Positions 46,311 to 55,864 are shown, numbered from the stretch's first letter. The stretch is 64,000 bases of DNA from Candidatus Bandiella numerosa (GCF_029981845.1 NZ_CP104164.1:1384197-1448196); one strand, 5' to 3'. Notes: a model not told the origin generated them from the letters alone. A program made the numbers and translations.

Positions 46311-46959
46311 TCTTTTTTACTTGTACTAGTGATGAGCTTAATATTTTACCAACAATAACTTTTTTGGTGTCTTGAACTCGTACTTTTATCAAATCGTCCA
46401 GGCCACCTGAATCCAAGGCAACACCAGTTGTTTTAATTTCTAAATTGTTCCTGGTAAATTCCAACGTTACTAAATCACCTTTTGCAACTATTATTAAAGG
46501 TTTTAAATCATTTGTTTTAAATAAGCTATTTTGATCAATATTTATTTTACTAACCATTCCAATAATTTTGTTGGGTTCGATAATCGTAGTTGATTTAAAT
46601 AAATCAATAGCAAAATCGTTCATAATTATATCATCTTCGTCTATAACTTTACCTTTAGATATCCTGTGTTTTGCAGCTGGAGCTGATAAGTATTTATAAT
46701 ATGACCCATGCAATTTATATTGCTTATCACCCAATAATACATTCGCAATAAATTTATCCTTCTCATTAAAATCAACTCCCTCCAAAACAATATTATTACC
46801 CGTCAAATCATTGTGCGAAGAGATTTGTACTTTTATATTTGGATATTTTTGTGCTTTTTGAACTTCAGTTGTAACTACATTTTCCAACTCATCAAATGTC
46901 AAGGCTTGACAATTAACAAGAGACATTGAAGCCACAAAAAAAACAAAAAATCTAATCAT
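46303..46959 (-). CDS. flgA: Flagellar P-ring assembly chaperone FlgA
   Basis: This protein of about 218 residues has a signal peptide (FFVFFVASMSLVNC) and the SAF-domain motif APAAKHRISKGKVIDEDDI typical of FlgA, which acts in the periplasm to help assemble the P-ring protein FlgI. ATG at 46959 (MIRFFVFF) is preferred over the TTG at 46965. It sits between flgG and flgH. Confidence 0.9.
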   Translation of the reverse strand: MIRFFVFFVASMSLVNCQALTFDELENVVTTEVQKAQKYPNIKVQISSHNDLTGNNIVLEGVDFNEKDKFIANVLLGDKQYKLHGSYYKYLSAPAAKHRISKGKVIDEDDIIMNDFAIDLFKSTTIIEPNKIIGMVSKINIDQNSLFKTNDLKPLIIVAKGDLVTLEFTRNNLEIKTTGVALDSGGLDDLIKVRVQDTKKVIVGKILSSSLVQVKKND

Positions 46960-46978
46960 AATCAATTTAATAAAATAA

Positions 46979-47806
46979 TTATCCTTTTATTCGAACAATA
47001 TCATCAAGCATCTTTTCTGAAGTTTGTATTACTTTAGAGTTCATAGAGTAAACTTGTTGCGATTTAATTAAATCAGTCATTGTAGTTAAAGAATTAGTAT
47101 TAGATGCTTCCAAATAACCCTGACTAATTTTTACTCCAGCAAAATCTCCCTCACCAGCATTGCCTTCAATAGCTTCACCAGAAGCATTGGTCGCTTTAAA
47201 CAAACTACTTCCTACTTGCTCTAATCCCTGAGGATTAATGAATTTTGCCAAATTAATTCTCCCTAATTCAGTAGCAGGATCAGTATCTTTATCATCTTTA
47301 AGTTTAACTCGTATTATTCCTTTTGAGGTAATTTCAACTGAATCCTTCCTATCTACTGGAACTATTACCTCAGGATCAACTATATATCCCTCCGTAGTCG
47401 TAATTCTACCTTCATTATCCAGTGTAAATTGACCATTTCTAGTGTATGCTTTTTCGTCATTAGGAAGGTTTATAACAAAAAAGTTATTTCCGGTATTATC
47501 GTTTATTTGAAGACTTAAACTTTCCTTAGAACGCTCTAACCCCTCTCCAGGAGCAAAATTTATTGATGTTGCTCCAATTCCCACACCAGTTCCATATTGA
47601 ATACCTTGTGAATAATATTCTCCTTCAGATCGATCTCCCATACCAGCAACTCTTTCCGTTTGATAAGGAAGTTCATTGAATTCAGCAATACTTTTTTTAA
47701 ACCCCGGCGTATTTGAATTTGCTAGGTTGTTAGCGGCAGTATCAACTCTTTTTTGCTGAGCTGACATCCCAGTTGCAGCAATATTTAGCGCTCTAAAATT
47801 AGACAT
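46979..47806 (-). CDS. flgG: Flagellar distal rod protein FlgG
   Basis: This 275-residue rod protein begins with the flagellar N-terminal motif NIAATGMSAQQKRVDTAANNLANSNTPGFK and ends with the partner motif NTNSLTTMTDLIKSQQVYSMNSKVIQTSEKML. GEGDFAGVKISQGYLEASN is also typical. A Shine-Dalgarno AGGAG lies about 9 bases upstream of the ATG. It follows flgF by 11 bases. Confidence 0.96.
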   Translation of the reverse strand: MSNFRALNIAATGMSAQQKRVDTAANNLANSNTPGFKKSIAEFNELPYQTERVAGMGDRSEGEYYSQGIQYGTGVGIGATSINFAPGEGLERSKESLSLQINDNTGNNFFVINLPNDEKAYTRNGQFTLDNEGRITTTEGYIVDPEVIVPVDRKDSVEITSKGIIRVKLKDDKDTDPATELGRINLAKFINPQGLEQVGSSLFKATNASGEAIEGNAGEGDFAGVKISQGYLEASNTNSLTTMTDLIKSQQVYSMNSKVIQTSEKMLDDIVRIKG

Positions 47807-47817
47807 AAATTTCTCCT

Positions 47818-48528
47818 TTATTTACTTATTACTCTAAAAGAATTTCTTTGCATACCATATACATCAGTAATCAAATTTGAACTCATAGAAAATTTCTTTT
47901 GCAAATCAATCAATTTCGTTGTCTCAATTATTGGACTAGTATTAGATTCCTCTAAAAATCCCTGTAATAATTGATATTTTTCAGAAGGAATACCCTCAAG
48001 CTTCGTTTTAAAATAGTTATTTCCAGCTTTTCTCAACAATTTTACATCCGAAAAATTAAACACCCCTATATTTCCAATGAAATTTTCAGATATATATATA
48101 TTACCATTTCTATTTATATGTACACTTTCATTTTGTAAAGGAACTGCTATCTGGCCACCATCGTCAGATAAAACATAATTTCCATGCTGATCAATTAAAG
48201 CTCCTTCATTATTAATTAAAAATCTCCCGTTTCTAGTATAAAAATTTCCATTGGGAGTTTCGATCATAAAAAACCCTTCACCATTAATGGCTATATCGAA
48301 AGGTCTGCCAGTTTGATTCAAACTTCCTGGCGTAAAATCTGATATTGACGCTATATCATTTGGCATCTTCAAATCAGCAATTTTGTCTTTAGTAACGTAA
48401 CTAGACATAATTTGCAAATCTTTCTTAAATCCAGTAGTGTTCGCATTAGCCATATTATTAGCTGTTATACTTAGCTCATCATTCAACGCTACTTGGTTAG
48501 ATAATGTCGCATAAATACTATTATCCAT
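47818..48528 (-). CDS. flgF: Flagellar proximal rod protein FlgF
   Basis: This protein of about 236 residues has the rod-protein ends SNQVALNDELSITANNMANANTTGFK and GFLEESNTSPIIETTKLIDLQKKF. ATG at 48528 (MDNSIYATL) matches the family start. The frame is open 38 more codons upstream and would add a hydrophobic segment (YVAICIIVFGVYLFTLMQVSLA) not expected of a rod protein. With flgG, flgA and flgH it indicates genes for a complete outer-membrane-spanning rod and ring; flgI and others must be elsewhere. Confidence 0.9.
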   Translation of the reverse strand: MDNSIYATLSNQVALNDELSITANNMANANTTGFKKDLQIMSSYVTKDKIADLKMPNDIASISDFTPGSLNQTGRPFDIAINGEGFFMIETPNGNFYTRNGRFLINNEGALIDQHGNYVLSDDGGQIAVPLQNESVHINRNGNIYISENFIGNIGVFNFSDVKLLRKAGNNYFKTKLEGIPSEKYQLLQGFLEESNTSPIIETTKLIDLQKKFSMSSNLITDVYGMQRNSFRVISK

Positions 48529-48693
48529 AGCTAAAGACACCTGCATCAGCGTAAATAAATACACACCAAATACAATAATACAAATAGCTACATACTTAGC
48601 TAAAATAGATATATTTTCTAATTTAATTATAATAACCATCAAGCCACTTTCAAAACTTATGAAAGTCTAAAACTAAAAATAAAATTATTCAAG

Positions 48694-50127
48694 TTAAAAA
48701 GGTAATTTATTTTGTATTTTATGATCACTACCTTTTTGTAGTGTGGATTTATTTTTAGCATTAACATTAACTTTAAATTCACCAAAAGCACTACCATCAT
48801 GAAATTCAATTTCAATTAACTGAACTTTATCCAGGTCATTAAAAGATTTTATTATTTTTTTTTGCTTATTTTTTATTAATGCATACCCTCTTTTTAAGAC
48901 ATTATGGTAATTATATGATATCAGTAATTTTTTTGAAGAATCCAGATTAGCTGAAATTTCATCTAATTTATTTTTGTATAACTTGGTTAATTTCCACAAT
49001 AAATTACTTAGCTTTTCATCACAAGAATTTGTTAAGTGCATTAAATTAGTAGAAGATATTTTTAAAGATTCAATCTTCCATTCATAATTTTTAAATAATG
49101 AGTTAACACTCACCTTTAACGAAGTCGTAAAATTCGCAAGCTTATTATCAAGTTGTTCAAAATGTGTAGTTGTATTTTTAAAATTGGCTAATACCCCTTT
49201 TAATTCCGCTTTTTTAAAATTGATAAAATTTGGCAAAACATTATTCAAGGTAGCTTTAACTTTATCTAACCTTATATGGATTTCTACTTTATCAGGCGTA
49301 ATCAATTCAGCAGCAGCCGTAGGAGTTGGAGCTCTCACATCTGCAACTAAATCAATCAATGTATTATCACTTTCATGACCTATAGCAGACACTATTGGAA
49401 TTTTTGAATTAAATACTGCTCTAACCAATATCTCCTCATTAAAAGGCCATAAATCTTCAATTGATCCACCTCCTCTTGCTATGATAATAACATCTGGTGG
49501 AGAAATATGACTTGGTAAATTATTTAACCCCTCTATAGCTTCAACAATATACCCTGCAGCTTCATTCCCCTGGACAACTACATCCCAAATTAATGTCTCT
49601 GTAGGAAACCTATCTTTCAATCTATGAATTATATCTTGTATCACAGCACCCTTTAGTGATGTAATTATACCAACTTTTTGTGGAATTTTCGGTAAGGCTT
49701 TTTTATGTCTTTTATCAAATAGACCTTCATTTTCCAGTTTTTTTCGCATTTCTTCAAGTCTTGCAAGAAGAATTCCCTCACCAGCCAACCTTATATCTTT
49801 AATGATTAATTGATAGTTTGATCTTCCAGGATATGTACTAATACTCCCTTCACATATTATCTCCATACCATCTTCTAATTGGATTGGTAATTTTACAGCA
49901 ACATACCTCCAGCATATTGAATTTATAACTGCATTTTCATCTTTAAGTGAAAAGTATATATGTCCAGAACTTGCGATTTTAATGCTAGAGACTTCCCCTT
50001 TAACTGAAATATCCTTAAAAGTACTCTCAACATATTGCTTTATAATAAGAGATATTTCCGTTACGGTATAAGGATTTTCATCTTCACTAAAATTCTTATT
50101 AGCTATTTTATGTTCTTGAAAAAGCAT
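48694..50127 (-). CDS. xseA: Exodeoxyribonuclease VII large subunit
   Basis: This 477-residue nuclease subunit degrades single-stranded DNA with XseB. The N-terminal OB domain (VTEISLIIKQYVESTFKDISVKGEVSS) is followed by the catalytic region LIIARGGGSIEDLWPFNEE-type (VIIARGGGSIEDLW) and SAIGHESDNTLIDLVADVRAPTPTAAAELI, then a coiled-coil region. It is the first gene in the minus-strand array that continues with flgF. Confidence 0.95.
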   Translation of the reverse strand: MLFQEHKIANKNFSEDENPYTVTEISLIIKQYVESTFKDISVKGEVSSIKIASSGHIYFSLKDENAVINSICWRYVAVKLPIQLEDGMEIICEGSISTYPGRSNYQLIIKDIRLAGEGILLARLEEMRKKLENEGLFDKRHKKALPKIPQKVGIITSLKGAVIQDIIHRLKDRFPTETLIWDVVVQGNEAAGYIVEAIEGLNNLPSHISPPDVIIIARGGGSIEDLWPFNEEILVRAVFNSKIPIVSAIGHESDNTLIDLVADVRAPTPTAAAELITPDKVEIHIRLDKVKATLNNVLPNFINFKKAELKGVLANFKNTTTHFEQLDNKLANFTTSLKVSVNSLFKNYEWKIESLKISSTNLMHLTNSCDEKLSNLLWKLTKLYKNKLDEISANLDSSKKLLISYNYHNVLKRGYALIKNKQKKIIKSFNDLDKVQLIEIEFHDGSAFGEFKVNVNAKNKSTLQKGSDHKIQNKLPF

Positions 50128-50218
50128 TTAATTTTTATTATTGATGAATTAATTTGTAAAATATAATATCGTGTTATATTGATTTTATTCTGTTAAGTAT
50201 ATCATTGTAAAGTGGACC

Positions 50219-51292
50219 ATGAACAAAAAAATTTTTTTCTTTATCATAGCTACAATTTATTTAGCTATTTCTGCTCATTCAGACCAAATTGATGATAATG
50301 AAAGTGTATTTACTGTAACTGATATAAAAACATCTGAGGATGCTGGAAATTTAGAAGATTCTATGGAATTTGCTAAAAATAAGGCAATCATTCAAGGTTT
50401 TAAGCACTTAGCTTTTAAAATTGTTCCTATAAAATCTAGGGATAAAATTTATCATATCCAGGAAAAAGAAATTTTAAAAACTACTAAAAAAGTTATCTCT
50501 AAAAATGAGAGGATGACTAATCATTCATACATGGCAACAATTGATATCGATTATGATCCGAGTAAAGTTAAAGATATTTTAAATAAATATGGTATCAGGT
50601 ATAGAACAAATTACTCTGAGGATATTTTATTTATCCCATTAATAAATGATAATAGGGTTGCTGTAAGGGAAGATTGGAGATGGAAATGGTTAAATTTAGA
50701 AGGATACTTTGGATTACTTAAATTTAAGATATTCGATAGGAATACCATTGTTTCTTTGGAGAATAAATATACAACATTATTTCAACCATATCACTCATTT
50801 GATAGTATTCTTAATGATTACAGTGTGAAAAATTTAACTGTGGTATTCGCTGAAATGAATGATGATCAACTTGAGATAACAACTCGAATACTTAAACCAG
50901 ATGAAGATTCAATAAAATACCTTATAATTAAAAAAAATTATAATGAAAATTATAAAAGTTTTTTTGATAGGGCAATCAATCAATTACTAGAGGATTTTGA
51001 TTCTGAACTAAAGGGAGTGAAAGCTTTTGATCAAAAAATAATATTTAGTTCCAAGGTAAAAATTGATTCTAAAACTCCTCAAGTTTGGGCTGCCATTAAG
51101 GAAAAATTAAGCGATATTTCTGAACTAAAAGATTATCGTATTCTTTCTTCATCGATAGATCAAATCGAAGTAGAGCTGAATTATACGATACCTGTTCAAT
51201 TCTTCAAAGAATTATTACAAAAACATGGTCTCTTCCTAGGCAAAAAAGATAATGATTGGTTTTTAACCTTATATAAATTAGCCAATAAATGA
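50219..51292 (+). CDS. Exported DUF2066-like protein
   Basis: This 357-residue protein has a signal peptide (FFFIIATIYLAISAHS). The N-terminal part (VFTVTDIKTSEDAGNLEDSMEFAKNKAIIQGFKHLAFKI) has the pattern of DUF2066, a family found in alpha- and gammaproteobacteria. The function is unknown; a periplasmic envelope role is likely. Its stop overlaps the coaE start by four bases, an unusual link between a periplasmic protein and CoA synthesis. Confidence 0.65.
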   Translation: MNKKIFFFIIATIYLAISAHSDQIDDNESVFTVTDIKTSEDAGNLEDSMEFAKNKAIIQGFKHLAFKIVPIKSRDKIYHIQEKEILKTTKKVISKNERMTNHSYMATIDIDYDPSKVKDILNKYGIRYRTNYSEDILFIPLINDNRVAVREDWRWKWLNLEGYFGLLKFKIFDRNTIVSLENKYTTLFQPYHSFDSILNDYSVKNLTVVFAEMNDDQLEITTRILKPDEDSIKYLIIKKNYNENYKSFFDRAINQLLEDFDSELKGVKAFDQKIIFSSKVKIDSKTPQVWAAIKEKLSDISELKDYRILSSSIDQIEVELNYTIPVQFFKELLQKHGLFLGKKDNDWFLTLYKLANK

Positions 51293-51921
51293 GGCGTAAA
51301 TTAAATCCTAGATATGGTTCTTTAATAGGCATAACTGGCAATATTTGCACTGGCAAAAGTTTAACACTCAAAGTTTTTAAAAAAATGGGATTTCAAACAG
51401 TTTCCATGGATAAATATGTTAATGACACGATGAACACAGATACCTCCTTAAAAAACAAAATTGCTGAGAGATTTCCAAATTCATTGGTAAATGGAGATAT
51501 TTCAAAAAAAATACTGGGAGACATTGTTTTTCATAATAAAAATGCAATGCATGATTTAGAAAATATTTTCACGCCTTACACAAAGGAAAAAATTCAACAA
51601 ATCTCAAATGAAGTGCATCAAAATAAAGGTCGCTCTACTGTAGTAGAAATACCACTATTATTTGAAAAAAAGAGAGAAAAGTATTTTGATGTAATAATTT
51701 ACCTTTTTTCATCTACAAAAACTATGTTAAATAGGGCACTAAGTAGAACCAGTATGACTGAAAATAAATTTTTTGCGATTCTAGATAATCAAATTCCAAA
51801 AAAAGAAGTATTTCACAAAGCTGATTATTTAATCTACAATGAGAATCGGCATTATTTATTAAAATCAATACAAACCATTATATTACATGACAGATTTAAG
51901 AGAAGTTGTTCTAGATACTGA
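51289..51921 (+). CDS. coaE: Dephospho-CoA kinase
   Basis: This 210-residue P-loop kinase makes coenzyme A in the final step. The Walker A motif GITGNICTGKS is a slightly unusual form of the family's GGIGSGKS, followed by MGFQTVSMDKYVND and VVEIPLLFEK. It overlaps dnaQ by 35 bases. Typical length is about 200 residues. Confidence 0.9.
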   Translation: MRRKLNPRYGSLIGITGNICTGKSLTLKVFKKMGFQTVSMDKYVNDTMNTDTSLKNKIAERFPNSLVNGDISKKILGDIVFHNKNAMHDLENIFTPYTKEKIQQISNEVHQNKGRSTVVEIPLLFEKKREKYFDVIIYLFSSTKTMLNRALSRTSMTENKFFAILDNQIPKKEVFHKADYLIYNENRHYLLKSIQTIILHDRFKRSCSRY

Positions 51922-52570
51922 ATCAACAGGACTAGATTATAAACAAGGAGATAGGATTATTGAGATAGGATGTATAGAGCTCATTAACAAAGTTAAAACT
52001 AATAATTATTTTCATACATATGTGAATCCTGAAAGAGGAGTTAGTAAAGGAGCTTATGATGTACATGGAATTTCAAGTGATTTCCTAAAGGATAAACCTT
52101 TATTTTCGGATATTGCAAAAGATTTTTACTCATTTATTAAAGATTCCACACTGGTTATTCATAATGCAAAATTTGATATTGGCTTCATTAATAATGAATT
52201 CCAAATGGTGGGAATGCCAAAAATCACAATGAGCGGTATTATTGATACATTATTAGTCGCAAGAAAAAAATTTCCTGGCTCTCCCGCTAGTCTAGATGCT
52301 TTGTGCAAAAGATTTAATATTAGTTTAGACAAAAGAAATAAACACGGTGCTTTGATAGATTCAGAATTACTCGCAATGGTATACGTTGAATTGATAAGTA
52401 ATGAACAAACTAAATTTCAGTTTCAAATTGTAAATCATAATAACGCAAGCACTAATTCACAGAAAGAAAATTTTCCAAATAGAAAATTTAAACTATCTGA
52501 AGATGAAAAAAATGCACATAAAGAGCTTATAAAAAATATTTCAAAACCCCTTTGGAATAAATATAATTAA
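51887..52570 (+). CDS. dnaQ: DNA polymerase III epsilon subunit (3'-5' exonuclease)
   Basis: This 227-residue proofreading exonuclease carries the DEDDh residues: VVLDTESTGLD (Asp, Glu), IHNAKFDIGFIN (Asp), and KHGALIDSELLAMVY (His, Asp). The C-terminal tail of about 50 residues would bind DnaE. ATG at 51887 is inside the coaE 3' end. coaE followed by dnaQ is a common alphaproteobacterial arrangement. Confidence 0.95.
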   Translation: MTDLREVVLDTESTGLDYKQGDRIIEIGCIELINKVKTNNYFHTYVNPERGVSKGAYDVHGISSDFLKDKPLFSDIAKDFYSFIKDSTLVIHNAKFDIGFINNEFQMVGMPKITMSGIIDTLLVARKKFPGSPASLDALCKRFNISLDKRNKHGALIDSELLAMVYVELISNEQTKFQFQIVNHNNASTNSQKENFPNRKFKLSEDEKNAHKELIKNISKPLWNKYN

Positions 52571-52603
52571 TGCTTACTAATTTTTGAGATATGATTATAT
52601 ACT

Positions 52604-52631
52604 TTGACATTAACCATTATTAGAATATAAA
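52604..52631 (+). promoter_or_regulatory. Promoter of the tRNA-Arg gene
   Basis: A perfect -35 box TTGACA (52604-52609) and a near-perfect -10 box TATAAA (52626-52631) are separated by 16 bases. The tRNA begins 12 bases after the -10 box. This is the best sigma-70 promoter in the window. Confidence 0.75.
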
Positions 52632-52642
52632 TTAAAAAAACC

Positions 52643-52719
52643 GTGCCCGTAGCTCAGCTGGACAGAGCGTTAGACTACGGATCTAAAGGTCAAGGGTTCG
52701 AATCCTTTCGGGCACACCA
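52643..52719 (+). tRNA. tRNA-Arg (anticodon ACG)
   Basis: The 77-base sequence folds as a cloverleaf. The acceptor stem pairs GTGCCCG with CGGGCAC, the anticodon stem pairs TTAGA with TCTAA around the loop CTACGGA (anticodon ACG at 52677-52679), and the T arm pairs AAGGG with CCTTT (one wobble pair) around TTCGAAT. The discriminator A and CCA end (717-719 of the 52 kb block) are encoded. A34 would be edited to inosine by TadA to read CGU, CGC and CGA. Confidence 0.97.
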
Positions 52720-52741
52720 ATAATATTTGAAGGCAATAACG

Positions 52742-53965
52742 ATGAAAAAAACTATCTTAAGTGTAACATTAATCATTCTACTGATTGCTACCAATTTTAT
52801 TATCAGGTATATCCACATTAAAAATATAGAAGATAATATCGAGTTGATTTCTAGTAAATTATCTGAGGATGGATTAAAATTTAAATATAAAAATATCACT
52901 TATGAAGGCGTATTTTTTTGGAATCTTAAGGGTAAAATTTGGAATCCTACGTTTAACCAAGAAAAATTTGGTTTATCAGAAAAATCAAGCTTAGATCATA
53001 TAGGTTTTACCAGTCTTTTAGCTGATAAAAAATTATCAATAAGTCTAGCAAATAAAATAGATACTATAATCAAGGATTCTAAAGATGAATATAATTATAC
53101 ATCAACCTTTGACACAGTCCCAGAGCTCAATATCGAGTTTAAAGACTATTTTATGCTCTATAATAATGAAAAATCCACCAGCGATAAATTGACAGATTTT
53201 TTTCTAAAATACATCCAAAGTGCGCAATATAATTCGACTGGGCATAAGGCTAAACAAATAAATAAAGATAATTCAGAAGACTTAATTTATTCCATTGATA
53301 AAACGGATATTAATCTTCTAAATTTAAGCTCAGCTAATTCCAGCAATATCGAATTTAGATTAAGTGTAAGTAAAAACAAATATTTTAAAAATGATAAAGA
53401 AGATGATTTTTATAACTATTTATCAGAGGTTGGCGATAGTAACATAAACATAAATTCAACTATTTCTTTTGATTTTAAGGACGGTTCCGAAATAGACTTG
53501 AATAAAGACGTAATTTTGAAAAATATTCAACCAGTTTATAAATTAGACGTACAAGAATTCTATTTTTCTTCTGATCTCTTTAATTTTCACTTAAAGGGAG
53601 ATGCCATTGTTAATAAAATCCATCTTTTGCCATATTTTGATATAGATTTAAAAATAGAAAATCTAACTGAATTAGTTGATTTTTATTTAAAATTTTATAA
53701 CAAAATTATTGTAAATTCACCTACGACTAAAATATTAGCATTAAGAGAAATTAAAAATGAGGAAAGAGATGCTATGCTAAAAACATTTGAAAAAATAGCT
53801 ACACCATCTGATAAAAAAGAGTATAAGCTAAAAGTTGTTAATTTATCTGACAAAAAAATCAAAGTTAATGATTACTTGATGGATAATGTTTTAGATATAT
53901 ATAATTCATTTTTGGTTGATAATAATGATAAAAAAATGGTAAATTTAGATCCTAAAATTAATTGA
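52742..53965 (+). CDS. Exported or membrane-anchored protein of unknown function
   Basis: This protein of about 407 residues has a hydrophobic N terminus (SVTLIILLIATNFIIRYI) that could be a signal anchor, followed by a hydrophilic body. The stretch KYKNITYEGVFFWNLKGKIWNP early in the body loosely resembles DUF2125-like alphaproteobacterial proteins (which have a conserved W-x-N or GfP strand), but the match is weak. ATG at 52742 is preferred over the TTG at 52727. It lies 23 bases after tRNA-Arg and could share its transcript. Confidence 0.6.
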   Translation: MKKTILSVTLIILLIATNFIIRYIHIKNIEDNIELISSKLSEDGLKFKYKNITYEGVFFWNLKGKIWNPTFNQEKFGLSEKSSLDHIGFTSLLADKKLSISLANKIDTIIKDSKDEYNYTSTFDTVPELNIEFKDYFMLYNNEKSTSDKLTDFFLKYIQSAQYNSTGHKAKQINKDNSEDLIYSIDKTDINLLNLSSANSSNIEFRLSVSKNKYFKNDKEDDFYNYLSEVGDSNININSTISFDFKDGSEIDLNKDVILKNIQPVYKLDVQEFYFSSDLFNFHLKGDAIVNKIHLLPYFDIDLKIENLTELVDFYLKFYNKIIVNSPTTKILALREIKNEERDAMLKTFEKIATPSDKKEYKLKVVNLSDKKIKVNDYLMDNVLDIYNSFLVDNNDKKMVNLDPKIN

Positions 53966-53998
53966 CCTAATTTCACATATTTTTCTTCATCTCACTAA

Positions 53999-54691
53999 AT
54001 GAATATTCTGGATTTTACATCATATCAGCAATATCAAGATATTTTATATGTTTTTAAGATAGCTCAATACATTTATAAAGGCGTTTTTACTACATTACTT
54101 TATTCTGTTTTAGCAGCTGTTTTTGGTCTTATATTAGGAACTATATTGGCAATTTTTAGATATTCAAATAATAAAATTTTACTCAATTCTGTTAAAATAT
54201 ATGTATCAGTGGTGCGAGGAACGCCATTTCTTTTACAATTATTTTTTATTTACTTTGCTCTTCCTGGAATATTAAAAATTAACATCCCAATATTTGTTGC
54301 AGGTATTTTAGCACTTTCTTTAAATTCGGCTGCATATGTTGCAGAAATTATAAGAGGAGGTATTGAGTCTGTTGACAAAGGACAATTTGAGGCAGCAAAG
54401 TCACTATCTATACCATACTTAGAAATGATGCTTAACATCATTATACCTCAAGCTTTAAGAAGTATTTTACCATCCCTAATCAATGAAGTAATAAATTTAA
54501 TTAAGGAATCTGCAGTAATTGGTATAATAGGAATAGCTGATTTAATGAGAAGAGCACAAATCATCGCTGCAGAAAAGTATGATTTTGTTACTCCTTTATG
54601 TATTGCTGCCATATTTTACTATATAATCATTTGCATTATTGCACATATTGGAACAACTGTTGAAAAAAAATTGAATGATAAAAGTAATTAA
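53999..54691 (+). CDS. glnP: Amino acid ABC transporter permease
   Basis: This 230-residue inner-membrane permease has about five helices and the EAA loop FEAAKSLSIPYLEMMLNIIIPQALRSI, typical of the HisM/GlnP family. VVRGTPFLLQLFFIYFALP is another family mark. It overlaps the ATPase gene by 17 bases. No periplasmic binding protein gene is adjacent; the substrate (probably a polar amino acid) is inferred from family. Confidence 0.9.
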   Translation: MNILDFTSYQQYQDILYVFKIAQYIYKGVFTTLLYSVLAAVFGLILGTILAIFRYSNNKILLNSVKIYVSVVRGTPFLLQLFFIYFALPGILKINIPIFVAGILALSLNSAAYVAEIIRGGIESVDKGQFEAAKSLSIPYLEMMLNIIIPQALRSILPSLINEVINLIKESAVIGIIGIADLMRRAQIIAAEKYDFVTPLCIAAIFYYIIICIIAHIGTTVEKKLNDKSN

Positions 54692-55385
54692 TATTACAAA
54701 AAATTATAGAGATATTGAAGTAGTAAAAAATGTTTCTTTTGATTTTAAAATAGGGCACGTATATTCAATAATCGGCTCTTCAGGAAGTGGAAAATCTACT
54801 TTTTTAAAATGCATTGCAGGATTGGAAAAGCTGGATAGTGGTAATATAGAATATGGAGATATTACCAAACAAAACATTGGTTTTATTTTTCAGCATTTCA
54901 ATCTTTTTGCCAACATGACGGTGCTTGAAAACATAACTTACGCTCCACAAAAAGTACTAAAAATTAATAAGCATGATGCTATTGGTTATGCTAGAGGACT
55001 TTTAAAAAAAGTTAACCTTGACTCATCAATTGAAAACCAATATCCAGCAAACATTTCAGGCGGACAAAAACAAAGGGTAGCTATTGCAAGAACCTTGTGC
55101 ATGAAGCCTAAAATTATACTGTACGATGAACCAACCTCAGCTTTAGATCCAGAGAACACTGCAGAGGTTTTGACCGTAATAAAAAATCTTTCTAAATCAG
55201 AAAATTTACTTAATATTATTGTAACACATCATATGAAATTTGCTCAAAATATCTCTGATGAAATCCTTTTCTTTGATAAAGGTAAAATAGTGGAGAAAAA
55301 TTTAGCAAAGGATTTTTTCGCAAAGCCTAAAAGCACAAGATTGAAAGAATTTTTATCAAAAGTTAGAAAAATAGATGAAAATTAA
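54675..55385 (+). CDS. glnQ: Amino acid ABC transporter ATP-binding protein
   Basis: This 236-residue ATPase has Walker A GSSGSGKST (residues 34-42), the Q-loop FIFQHFNLF, the ABC signature ISGGQKQRVAIARTL and Walker B IILYDEPTSALDP. It energises the GlnP permease encoded just upstream. It overlaps the next gene by 11 bases. Confidence 0.93.
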   Translation: MIKVINITKNYRDIEVVKNVSFDFKIGHVYSIIGSSGSGKSTFLKCIAGLEKLDSGNIEYGDITKQNIGFIFQHFNLFANMTVLENITYAPQKVLKINKHDAIGYARGLLKKVNLDSSIENQYPANISGGQKQRVAIARTLCMKPKIILYDEPTSALDPENTAEVLTVIKNLSKSENLLNIIVTHHMKFAQNISDEILFFDKGKIVEKNLAKDFFAKPKSTRLKEFLSKVRKIDEN

Positions 55386-55863
55386 TAAATATCAAATCTA
55401 CCTAACATTATTTTTCATTATATTTTTATCTGCTGACGCCTGTTTTATTTTTATAGCAAATGCTACCTATGGAAAAAAATTATCCTTTGATAATTTGAAA
55501 AATATATATTCTAAGACAATTAATAACGTACAAGCAGATAATGAAAACCCACCTAAAATCTCAAAAATTGATATCAAACCCTTAAATAAACAAAATGACT
55601 TTATAATCTTCCTAAAATTAGATAAAACACTGCATTTTAAAAGGTTAGCGGTTCGAATATATAATGCAGAGGATAGAATGGCGGTTAAAAACTTTATTTT
55701 TGATTTTACTAAGCAAAATTTATATAGAATAAAGCTCAATGCATCAAATTGCAAAAGATGTGTGCTCAAAATAAATTTAAGGGACAACTTGAATCATCAG
55801 TATTTCTCAGCCTATAGGATGATTTTTGACAAAGCTAATTATAGAATTATACAGATAAATTAA
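55375..55863 (+). CDS. Small membrane protein, possibly FixH-like
   Basis: This 162-residue protein has one N-terminal membrane helix (YLTLFFIIFLSADACFIFIA) followed by ATYGKKLSFDNLKNIYSKTINNVQAD and a beta-rich periplasmic part. The layout recalls FixH, a small protein that acts with CcoG in cbb3 oxidase assembly, where a helix precedes an A-x-T-x-x-G-x-x-x-x-x-x-Y pattern. The likeness is weak and no fix genes are adjacent. It is in a run with glnP-glnQ. Confidence 0.5.
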   Translation: MKINKYQIYLTLFFIIFLSADACFIFIANATYGKKLSFDNLKNIYSKTINNVQADNENPPKISKIDIKPLNKQNDFIIFLKLDKTLHFKRLAVRIYNAEDRMAVKNFIFDFTKQNLYRIKLNASNCKRCVLKINLRDNLNHQYFSAYRMIFDKANYRIIQIN

Positions 55864-55864
55864 A

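Noticed and set aside
55467..55787. 106-codon minus-strand open frame
   Set aside because: Antisense to the FixH-like gene, which has better codon use and operon context.
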